A stretch of 35,137 bases of DNA from NCBI GenBank assembly GCA_019217005.1, contig JAHBNG010000145.1, positions 1 through 35,137 on the forward strand, given 5' to 3'. Of this stretch, positions 19,019-26,004 are shown in pieces (within the stretch, counting starts at the first letter, position 1; the number at the start of each line of letters is the position of its first letter). The translations under genes and the position numbers were made by a program. Under the pieces are notes generated by a model, which saw only the letters and a list, made by a program, of their open reading frames with translations, was not told where the DNA came from and did not search any database. This DNA comes from Chloroflexi bacterium TSY (GTDB lineage Bacteria > Chloroflexota > Anaerolineae > Caldilineales > Caldilineaceae).

Positions 19019-19603
19019 TTATTCGTAACTAAGGACTTCCTGTACACTTAGACGGGCAGCATTGAATCCTGGAAAAATGCTGGCAGCCGCCGCAACCACG
19101 ATAATTAGCACAAGACCGAACAACAGCCCACTAACCGGAAAAGCGAAACTTAGAGGCGCTTCCATGAGAATGAGCCCCATATTGTCGCTAAGAAACTTAC
19201 TCAAGGGCCATGCAAGCAGACTACCGATAAACCAACTGAACAGACCAATGAGAGTCCCTTCGACGATAAAAATCAGTACGATTGTCCGATTCGATGCTCC
19301 AATTGCGCGCAGAATTCCGATCTCGGGAATCCGCTCTAAAACATTGATACTCATTGTCCCTGCCAGGCCAATACTGCTGACAATGATGGCGAGCAAAGCC
19401 ATGATAGATAAGAACACAAGCAAAATGTCAAACTGAAACTGCGTCTGCTCAAACTCATCTGATGTGGTATCCAAAGATGAAACCTGGACACCTTTCTGCT
19501 CATAATGTTCCTCCAACAAACTCGCGACTTGACTCTGAAACGCCACATTGCGATCTGCCGTGACCACGCGAATATTATCTGTGCGATTGACGGGGTGGTT
19601 CAT
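19019..19603 (-). CDS. FtsX/MacB-type ABC permease, 3' fragment
   Basis: This is the C-terminal part of the permease begun at 21674. It starts with an ATG in the terminal repeat of the MITE (Met-Asn-His-Pro) and continues with V-N-R-T-D-N-I-R-V. It contains the second FtsX domain with three to four membrane helices and the motif I-G-I-L-R-A-I-G-A-S-N. It ends A-R-L-S-V-Q-E-V-L-S-Y-E, the usual end of such permeases. Excising the MITE plus one 8-bp duplication fuses it to the other fragment as one 830-residue protein. Confidence 0.85.
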   Translation of the reverse strand: MNHPVNRTDNIRVVTADRNVAFQSQVASLLEEHYEQKGVQVSSLDTTSDEFEQTQFQFDILLVFLSIMALLAIIVSSIGLAGTMSINVLERIPEIGILRAIGASNRTIVLIFIVEGTLIGLFSWFIGSLLAWPLSKFLSDNMGLILMEAPLSFAFPVSGLLFGLVLIIVVAAAASIFPGFNAARLSVQEVLSYE

Positions 19604-19746
19604 TTTAGCTGGATAGATAGGTTTACACTTTTAGAAACAGAAAGAACGTTTATATTCTCTGATTTCGCCGGTTCTCAGAGAGAAAACGGTCTCATATAGA
19701 TTTTTGTCTATATATCAAAAGTGTAAACCTAATTTTGAACCACCCC
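19592..19746 (-). mobile_element. 155-bp MITE, copy 2 (diverged), inside the permease gene
   Basis: It has the same 11-bp terminal repeats and exact length as the copies at 3499 and 24628, but in the opposite orientation. It is flanked by the 8-bp duplication CGATTGAC (19584-19591 and 19747-19754). The interior differs, yet still forms a central hairpin (TCTCTGA/TCAGAGA), so structure is kept while sequence changes. Relative to the host gene it has the same sense and reading phase as the copy in the SBBP gene. Confidence 0.92.
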
Positions 19747-21674
19747 CGATTGACTTCACGTATCGCGCGCGCAAAGTACGGACTGTTTGCAAAGACGACC
19801 GGTCCCTCCAGCACGCTGCGTACAGTGCCTACCACAAGCCACTGCGTTTCGCGTGTTCCCAACTTAAGGGTCAGTTCGCTCCCAATATCAAGATCGGGTT
19901 CCTCATCTAGCAGTTGAGAATTGACGACGACCGCTCGACCATCGTCAGGATGCAACCAGCGACCATCTAGCAAAATAGGACGCAAGAGCTTTGTATCTGC
20001 CGGAGGCGCAACAATAGACATTTCCACTCCGTCGTCGCCATCTGGGCGCAAGCGATGTCCCTCAGCCGTGAGCCAACTTTCGGCATGGACAACGCCTGGA
20101 ACCGTTAACGCAATCTGTTCCACTTGAGCAGGCCGATAGTTTCTGTCGAAGAAAACAGCAATATCGTAATTCCAATATTGGGCGGCATCGTCCAGCGTGC
20201 GGTGAACAGAACTACGCACACTGAAGACAGCGATAGCAATTGCACCCCCCAAGGCCAAAGTGAACAGAGAGAGCCAAAAGCGCCCTTTCCGTCGGAAGGT
20301 GTTGCGGAAGGAGATCAGAAACGGTCGCGACAAAAGGTGCGCGCGTTGGAGAAAGCGTTCGAGAAAGCCAACGCGCACCTGATCGGCACCAGCGGCATGA
20401 CTATTCATGGCCTCACGCACAGTAATCTGCACACCCTTGCGAATGGGCCACCACGCCGCCGCCAAAGGAACGATCAGCCCAATTCCAATTTCAAGCAGCA
20501 AAACGGAAGGAGGAATCCGCATACTCTCAAGATCGAAATTGAGCAGGCCAGCCACATATGTCGTCATCGCCGAGGCGCCGACTATCGCAAGTGGAATGGC
20601 AATGATTGCCCCGGTCAGACCAAAGAGCACAACCAGGCAGATGTACATACCAGCCAATTGTCGACCATTTGCACCAACGGCTTTCATAATGCCGATTTGC
20701 TGGGTCTGCTGAATGAGGATGGCCGAAATCGTGTTATAAACCAGAAACGCGCTAACAACGAGCGAAATCATCCCCAGCGCGGTCAACACAAAGAGTACAG
20801 ATTCCACGATATCGAAGACAGGATGTTGTCCCGGCGTAGGAATCCATGTGAAAAAGACCTGACGACCACTCTTCTCTGCTTTTTCGCGCACCTCATCAAC
20901 GACTGTCTCGATATGCTCCTCGTTAAAGCGCTCCTCTGCTACCGTCAAATGCAGTTCATTATATTGACGCGGAATCCCCAAACGGGCCAGTGTATCAAAC
21001 GTCACGAACCCATATGCCGTCCCGTCCAAATTGGCGGGGAAGAGGGTAATGTCATGTACCGTACCTGCAACCCTCAATTCGCGCTGACGGTTATCAGACG
21101 TTTCGATGAGGAGCGTATCGTCCACTTCTGCCTCAATCAACTCCATTGCAGCCCGTTCAATCACGACAGTATGATCTGGTGGAGGCCACGTGCCAGATTC
21201 AGGGGTGAGTTGATCGATGTGCATCTCTTCATAGTCAGATAGGGCAATCAGTTCCAGGCTTTCCCACTCATCAGGACCTGTTCGCACACGAACAGTCACA
21301 AACTGACGTGCAGCAGCCTCCCCTACGCCTTCTATTCGACGCACAGTATTAAGAAAATCATCGCCAAAATCCGAGAGGGTCAATTCGGCGCTGGCCGGAT
21401 TGACGTCCATGTAGCGCGCGGTCATTTCTCGATCAAGGATGATACCTGAGCTGGTGATCATCCCAACTGAGAAGACACCAACACAGATGGCTAGAATTAC
21501 CAAAAGTGAGCGCGTTTTGTTGTATGACAGATCACGCAGAACCTTGCGCCAACGGGGGTTTAGCGTTCGTCCGGCGAGAAAAGTCTTTTCTCGCCGGACA
21601 ATTGGGGTTCTTGGTTTTTCTGCAACTTCAAGAAGCTGAAACTGGGCAGGAATTTTCAAATGACTCTTCAACAT
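19692..21674 (-). CDS. FtsX/MacB-type ABC permease, 5' fragment
   Basis: Permease subunit of an ABC transporter of the MacB/LolE class, which couples cytoplasmic ATPase motion to an outer substrate. A cytoplasmic N-terminus contains W-R-K-V-L-R-D-L, then a membrane helix (about residues 55-75) and an extracytoplasmic domain (to about 280). Three helices of the first FtsX domain follow (with I-G-I-M-K-A-V-G-A-N-G-R-Q), and then the start of a second FtsX half. The frame runs into the MITE at 19746 and stops at 19692. The first 40 residues are atypical and their DNA includes a 31-bp palindrome, so the true start may be lower. No ATP-binding subunit lies next to it in this window. It sits 49 bp downstream of the sbnB-like gene, on the same strand. 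Confidence 0.85.
   Translation of the reverse strand: MLKSHLKIPAQFQLLEVAEKPRTPIVRREKTFLAGRTLNPRWRKVLRDLSYNKTRSLLVILAICVGVFSVGMITSSGIILDREMTARYMDVNPASAELTLSDFGDDFLNTVRRIEGVGEAAARQFVTVRVRTGPDEWESLELIALSDYEEMHIDQLTPESGTWPPPDHTVVIERAAMELIEAEVDDTLLIETSDNRQRELRVAGTVHDITLFPANLDGTAYGFVTFDTLARLGIPRQYNELHLTVAEERFNEEHIETVVDEVREKAEKSGRQVFFTWIPTPGQHPVFDIVESVLFVLTALGMISLVVSAFLVYNTISAILIQQTQQIGIMKAVGANGRQLAGMYICLVVLFGLTGAIIAIPLAIVGASAMTTYVAGLLNFDLESMRIPPSVLLLEIGIGLIVPLAAAWWPIRKGVQITVREAMNSHAAGADQVRVGFLERFLQRAHLLSRPFLISFRNTFRRKGRFWLSLFTLALGGAIAIAVFSVRSSVHRTLDDAAQYWNYDIAVFFDRNYRPAQVEQIALTVPGVVHAESWLTAEGHRLRPDGDDGVEMSIVAPPADTKLLRPILLDGRWLHPDDGRAVVVNSQLLDEEPDLDIGSELTLKLGTRETQWLVVGTVRSVLEGPVVFANSPYFARAIREVNRGWFKIRFTLLIYRQKSI
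21569..21599. repeat. 31-bp near-perfect palindrome in the permease 5' end
   Basis: GTCCGGCGAGAAAAG and its exact complement are separated by one base. It is GC-rich on the outside and forms a strong hairpin in mRNA. It falls within codons R-R-E-K-T-F-L-A-G-R-T near the N-terminus of the permease. It may act as a signal between the diaminopropionate genes and the permease if the true start is downstream of it. Confidence 0.65.
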
Positions 21675-21723
21675 TGGTCAATCATAAGTAAGAATGACGA
21701 TTCAATTACCGAATCTCAAACCC

Positions 21724-22758
21724 TCAACGTTCGATCCGATCCATCCACGGAGTTGGCAAAAATTCGTTAATCGTCGTTCCAGCATTTTCTGCAGCCGCTT
21801 GACTGTAGGCCAATTGCGCAACAGCCAAATCGAGGACGCCGAGCCCAAAGGGGCTAAAGATAGAAACTCTATCGTTCTGCACGCGTGCTGGTGCCGCTTC
21901 ATTGAGAATGTCGCCCAACGTGCAGCGGATAAACTCACGATGACCCACTTGCTGTTCTGCCAGGTGGACGGACGTTTGGGCACGGCAAACGTGATCGACA
22001 TCATCGACCACATTGTCTGCCGATAATATGACTTCAGGCGTGAGATCGCGTAACGACGTATGTAGAATGACGCTATTCGGATTTAGTTCAGAGATGTCAG
22101 AGATGTGAGGCGTGATGGCCGTTGTTGCAAGTGTTACCACAGAGGCATTCTGAAAAATTGAGCTCGTGCTATTGACAATCTGAAAATCGACACTCTCTGA
22201 CAGTTGGCGACACTTGTTCTTGAATTGCTCCGCGCGCTCCGCATCCAGATCACAAATGTAGACCGTCTTTAACTCTGGACGGCGAGCCAATAAAAAGCGA
22301 AAGGTCTCGAAATTAATCAGCCCGCAACCGATCATGCCAACGGCATCGATTGGTTGACTGCCGCGCAAGGTATGGCCCGCGAGGGCCGCGCTTGCTGCCG
22401 TCCGTTTGGCGCTGACCACCGAACTTTCCATGATGGCTTGGAGATGACCGGTTTCGGTGGAGTTGAGAACCAACACAGCAGATGCACGTTCCAGGCCCAA
22501 CTCCAGATTTCCAGGGAAAGAAGCGATCCATTTGATGCCAGTTGAGCCGAAGTCACCGCCCAAGTATGCGGGCAGTGCGATAATGCGATTCTTGTCGCTG
22601 TTGGGGAAGCGTACAAAGCTGGAATGAGGTACGCAGCTGTCTCCCAGACTATGGGTTTGATAAGCTGCTTGCACCGCGTCCATGATCTCAAGTTCGCGGT
22701 GTTGAAGAAGAGCCAATACTTGGTTGCCATTGAGAACAAGAACATTATTTTGGTTCAT
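21724..22758 (-). CDS. sbnB: SbnB-like 2,3-diaminopropionate synthase (NAD-dependent)
   Basis: Member of the ornithine cyclodeaminase/mu-crystallin family. In the known pathway SbnB oxidises and hydrolyses N-(1-amino-1-carboxy-2-ethyl)-glutamate (ACEGA) with NAD to give L-2,3-diaminopropionate (L-Dap) and 2-oxoglutarate. Start: Met at 22758 with AAGGA 7 nt upstream; an extension to 22794 lacks such a site. It has 344 residues, as expected. It shows G-I-K-W-I-A-S-F-P, the family R-T-A-A region (S-A-K-R-T-A-A-S-A-A-L-A) and a Rossmann glycine region followed by the SbnB-typical sequence I-G-C-G-L-I-N-F-E. It lies 36 nt after sbnA, clearly in one operon. The frame is intact. It probably supplies Dap to the NRPS encoded upstream. 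Confidence 0.9.
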   Translation of the reverse strand: MNQNNVLVLNGNQVLALLQHRELEIMDAVQAAYQTHSLGDSCVPHSSFVRFPNSDKNRIIALPAYLGGDFGSTGIKWIASFPGNLELGLERASAVLVLNSTETGHLQAIMESSVVSAKRTAASAALAGHTLRGSQPIDAVGMIGCGLINFETFRFLLARRPELKTVYICDLDAERAEQFKNKCRQLSESVDFQIVNSTSSIFQNASVVTLATTAITPHISDISELNPNSVILHTSLRDLTPEVILSADNVVDDVDHVCRAQTSVHLAEQQVGHREFIRCTLGDILNEAAPARVQNDRVSIFSPFGLGVLDLAVAQLAYSQAAAENAGTTINEFLPTPWMDRIER

Positions 22759-22794
22759 GGGAAAATCCTTGTTTGTTTTATCATACTCGAACAC

Positions 22795-23867
22795 TCAGTT
22801 GACTAATAATTCTAAACTTTGTGTTAGGGTTCGATGAAAACCATTGGTCGACGAGTGAAAGTTAGGTAGAATATCACCGAGATTCTGCTGCACCCAGGTA
22901 TCTAAATAGATAGTATCGAGATACCGTTCGCCTCGGTCACAGAGAATAGCCACACACGTCGCACCGCTGGTCAGGTCAGGCAACACTTTTTCGATGCCAG
23001 AGACGACTGCACCCGACGATCCACCGGCCAGGATGCCTTCTCGTTCGAGCAAACGACGACACCCGATGACACATTCGGCATCACTAATATAGATGTGCTG
23101 ATGCTCCAATCCAGGCTGGAAGAGTTCTGGTATGCGTGCTGCACCATGACCGGGGATGAGACGCTTTTGTCGCTTACCGCCGAAAATAATGCTGCCAACT
23201 GCATCGATCGCGATGATTTTGGTCTGCAAATCGTTGTTCCGAATATAATCAGCGGTGCCACGGAGGGTCCACAGCTGCTTGTGGCACAGAATAAATAATC
23301 GACTTTGCCCCCACATGCCGTAACGATCTCTGCCATTGTCTGGTGATGCGCGCTCGCATTGGCCAGATTGGCGTATTGGTTGCACCAGAAGCTGTCAGGA
23401 ATGGTGTTGAGTAAGGATTGCACGCGCTGAATACGTGCCGGTAAGAAATCTTTGGTGGCTGGGTCCGGTTCTGTCACCATCTCGACTTCGGCTCCATAAA
23501 TTTCCATCATTTTGATGTTCTGTTTGGTCGTTTTTGGATCAACGACGCAGATAAAGCGCAAACCCAATACAGCGCATGTTTGGGCCAAGCCGATCCCTAA
23601 GTTGCCTGAACTCGATTCGATAATGGTTGTATTTTCGTCTATGTCACCTTTCTCCCAGGCACTTTTGAGCATATTTACTGCTGGGCGATCTTTGATGCTG
23701 CCACCAGGATTCAACATTTCCAGCTTGGCAAAAAGCTGAAAATCCACATCTGGAAACACCCGACTGAGCTTGACGAGGGGGGTGTTCCCAACCGCTGTTA
23801 ATAGTCCTTTGTTCTCTGATATAGGCGTTTTGACATCAGAATGTTGCCATATAGATTGGAGTTTCAT
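22795..23867 (-). CDS. sbnA: SbnA-like O-phosphoserine/glutamate condensing enzyme (frameshifted)
   Basis: PLP enzyme of the cysteine synthase fold. SbnA joins O-phospho-L-serine and L-glutamate to make ACEGA, the substrate of SbnB. Start at 23867 with AGGAAA upstream. The PLP lysine lies in N-P-G-G-S-I-K-D-R-P and the phosphate-binding loop is S-S-S-G-N-L-G-I-G-L-A. The C-terminal part shows G-G-S-S-G-A-V-V-S-G. The frame is lost near 23268-23272 after C-A-T-S-S-C-G; one added base gives the expected T-L-R-G-T-A-D-Y-I-R in the next frame, which runs to the stop at 22795. The restored protein has about 357 residues, slightly longer than usual. The indel is at G/C runs and may be a sequencing error; if real, Dap synthesis here is lost. 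Confidence 0.85.
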
Positions 23868-23889
23868 GGTTTCCTGCTTTCCTATTAGA

Positions 23890-23918
23890 AATATAATTTA
23901 TGTGTGAAAAAAAATCAA
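23890..23918 (-). promoter_or_regulatory. Candidate sigma-70 promoter of sbnAB
   Basis: On the - strand TTGATT (23918-23913), a 17-nt spacer and TATATT (23895-23890) form a good -35/-10 pair. The -10 box ends 22 nt before the sbnA start, leaving a short leader that contains the ribosome binding site. It gives the Dap genes their own promoter despite lying downstream of the NRPS and exporter. Confidence 0.6.
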
Positions 23919-23927
23919 TACACATAA
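23898..23927. promoter_or_regulatory. Operator-like inverted repeat over the sbnAB promoter
   Basis: TTATGTGT (23898-23905) and ACACATAA (23920-23927) are exact complements spaced by 14 nt, with A/T-rich sequence between. The repeat overlaps the -35 box and spacer of the sbnAB promoter, a position suited to a repressor. It does not match a Fur box by eye. The rest of 23868-24241 contains only the hairpin repeat at 24068-24160. Confidence 0.45.
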
Positions 23928-24067
23928 TAAAAATCAAGGCAGTTCCACAATTCTTATGCATCATCCGCGCTAAAGGTTCGGATTTTCGTAATAGAAAGCA
24001 ATCGAAACTTAAGGTTGGACAAAATACTAGGGAGCTTGAATGACAGAACTGACTAACTTAAAGATTT

Positions 24068-24160
24068 GTAAAAGAATAACTTCGAGATGTCATTCTCGGG
24101 TGAAACGAAGGCTTGCCCTGAGCGAAGCCAAAGGAATCTATATTGGAGTTATTCTTTTAC
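24068..24160. repeat. Hairpin repeat with 14-bp terminal arms
   Basis: GTAAAAGAATAACT and its exact complement bound a 93-bp block. The interior, with GAGATGTCATTCTCGGG and AGCGAAGCCAAAGGAATCT, looks like the small REP-type repeats common in many bacteria. It lies between the exporter stop (24242) and sbnA. No target duplication or coding capacity was seen. Confidence 0.6.
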
Positions 24161-24241
24161 GACTACAACTTTATGAATAGCTACACGGCGTACCTTGAGA
24201 AGCCGCCATAATGAGTTGATATATAAGATCAATTAAATATG

Positions 24242-24498
24242 CTAGATGGCTTCTACGGGCTGGAGAACCTTATCTTCCTCATCTTCCTCATCGTCTTCAT
24301 CCTCGTGATACTGGTCCGGCAGTTCGTCTTCTACCAGTCGCAAGCGAGGAAATTGATATGCAATGATCGTTACGATGATCGTTAGGGCACCCATTGTAAT
24401 GAATAAAAGTGCCGCGCCGCGTCCTGGTCCAGTGCCGATTAGCTGACCAAAAGTGCTCGCGAGAGGACCATTGTCCGTCATGAGTGGCTCGAAGACAT
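24242..24498 (-). pseudogene. MFS exporter, 3' fragment cut off by nested MITEs
   Basis: C-terminal piece of the transporter begun at 26004. It reads V-F-E-P-L-M-T-D-N-G-P-L-A-S-T, the expected continuation of G-P-L-A-D in this MFS group. Then come one membrane helix (A-A-L-L-F-I-T-M-G-A-L-T-I-I-V-T-I-I) and a very acidic cytoplasmic tail (E-D-E-D-D-E-E-D-E-E-D). Removing 24504-24881 and one AGTCT copy restores 460 codons exactly. Confidence 0.85.
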
Positions 24499-24503
24499 AG
24501 TCT

Positions 24504-24881
24504 CAGTAGATCCAAATTTGGCGTTTTTAGCTATTTTCAGTCGAGATTGCAGGGATTTTGGAGTCATTTATTCAGATTTCGGTTACAGAAAACAACCTAT
24601 TTCATATCTGAAAATCGCCCAAATCTAGGGGTGGTTCAGAATTAGGTTTACACTTTTGATACATAGATAAAAATCTATATGAGGTCATTTTCTGCCTGAG
24701 CATGGCTCAAAGTAGAAAATATAAACATCTTTTCTCTTTGCAAAAATGTAAACCTAATTGTCCGCCTAAAATGAACCACCCCCAAATCTAACGCAAAAAC
24801 TAGATATCGACCGGCAAATTTGTATTTATGTCAACTGTTTAGCCAGAATTCTCTCTCAAAACCTGAAATTTGGATCTACTG
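24504..24881. mobile_element. Second MITE (215 bp) carrying a nested 155-bp MITE
   Basis: Perfect 16-bp inverted ends CAGTAGATCCAAATTT are flanked by the 5-bp duplication AGTCT (24499-24503 and 24882-24886). Without the nested element (163 bp with its duplication) it is 215 bp long. It has no coding capacity and a TIR unlike either IS in the window, so its mobilising transposase is elsewhere. The nesting gives a time order: exporter gene first, then this element, then the 155-bp MITE. Confidence 0.9.
24628..24782 (+). mobile_element. 155-bp MITE, copy 3, nested in the 215-bp MITE
   Basis: It appears identical along its length to the copy at 3499-3653. It is flanked by the 8-bp duplication CAAATCTA (24620-24627 and 24783-24790). 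Identity of two copies 21 kb apart points to recent mobilisation. Confidence 0.93.
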
Positions 24882-26004
24882 AGTCTGCTAGGGGACCAGC
24901 GACAATAAAGCCCAGTGGCAGGAACAAACTAGAGATCGCATCATCCAGCGCAAAGACTCGGCCGTGAAACGCCGGATCGGTTTTCCGCTGCAAAACGACA
25001 AAGGAAAGATTGTCGATGATCGGATCGCAGAAGAATATGACAAATGCCGCCGTTAGCCAAAGAGGGATCGATGGGGGCAATCCTGCAACCATGACAAACA
25101 GCCCAATGACGATCATCAAGCCTAGGGCCAGTCTTATGCGCCCTTTGTCTGGTCCACCCCATACACTCATCAATATCCCGCTTGCTAAAACACCAAGACC
25201 GCCAACTGTATAGATCAGACCCAATACATCAGCAGATGCAATGGTGAGGACGATAGGCGTCACCAATACTTCTACAATACCAAGCAAAAAATTGGTTGTC
25301 GCAAAGAAAATCATGATTCCCAGCAGCCCGGGTCGGTCACGCAGATAGCGTAAACCAATCTGCAGATCTTCAAGCACCGATAGCTTTTCTACTTGCTTCG
25401 TTTTCCGCTCTTTGGGTTCTGGTATGGGTACCATGATCAGAGTCGCCACGGCGATGACCAACGTGACCAACTCGATAGCAACGATCCCGTAGAGTCCAAT
25501 GGTGACCAGCAGCAGACCACCTAATAGGGGTGAGAGCAGCTCCTGTACGCCGTCGCCCAGATCATCAATGCCGTTGGTGCGACCGAGATGTTCCTTGGGG
25601 ACAATCAAGGTAAAGGTCGCTGTAAAGGCTGGCCCTTGGAAAGAACTCAAAACCGAATGGACCGATGTGGCAACATAAATATGCCAGATCTGAATTTGGT
25701 CTGTTGCCAACAAAATCACAAGCACCAGCGTAACCAGACCAGCACCCGTATCGCCGAGTATCATGATCCAACGTCGGCTCCAGCGATCCACAAAGGTGCC
25801 AGCAATCGGCGCAATGAAGACCGATGGCAAGGTTGCAATCAAAAAAATAATAGATAACTGGGTGACAGAGCCCGTCTGCTCATAGACCCAAATCCCCAAG
25901 GCAAAACCCGTAATACTTGATCCAAGTCCCGAAACGAACTGCCCAAACCAGATAATCGCAAAGTTTCGTAAGCTGGCCGGGATAGAATTGCGTAACTTGA
26001 TCAC
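24856..26004 (-). CDS. MFS exporter, main fragment (NRPS-coupled)
   Basis: Major facilitator transporter that probably exports the NRPS product across the cytoplasmic membrane. It starts at GTG 26004, whose bases overlap the NRPS stop (GTGA), with AAGGAGGAG directly upstream; translation is therefore coupled to the synthetase. About eleven membrane helices are present. Motif A between helices 2 and 3 reads G-T-F-V-D-R-W-S-R-R. The frame leaves the gene after G-P-L-A-D (24887) and ends inside the 215-bp MITE at 24856. Members of this group often sit in NRPS and siderophore clusters. The last helix and acidic tail (24498-24242) are missing from the product unless the MITE is excised, so function is uncertain. 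Confidence 0.88.
   Translation of the reverse strand: MIKLRNSIPASLRNFAIIWFGQFVSGLGSSITGFALGIWVYEQTGSVTQLSIIFLIATLPSVFIAPIAGTFVDRWSRRWIMILGDTGAGLVTLVLVILLATDQIQIWHIYVATSVHSVLSSFQGPAFTATFTLIVPKEHLGRTNGIDDLGDGVQELLSPLLGGLLLVTIGLYGIVAIELVTLVIAVATLIMVPIPEPKERKTKQVEKLSVLEDLQIGLRYLRDRPGLLGIMIFFATTNFLLGIVEVLVTPIVLTIASADVLGLIYTVGGLGVLASGILMSVWGGPDKGRIRLALGLMIVIGLFVMVAGLPPSIPLWLTAAFVIFFCDPIIDNLSFVVLQRKTDPAFHGRVFALDDAISSLFLPLGFIVAGPLADSVDPNFRF

Noticed and set aside
20124..21242. Long + strand frame (372 codons) opposite the permease
   Set aside because: Antisense to a clear FtsX-type permease, with no start signal or family motif.
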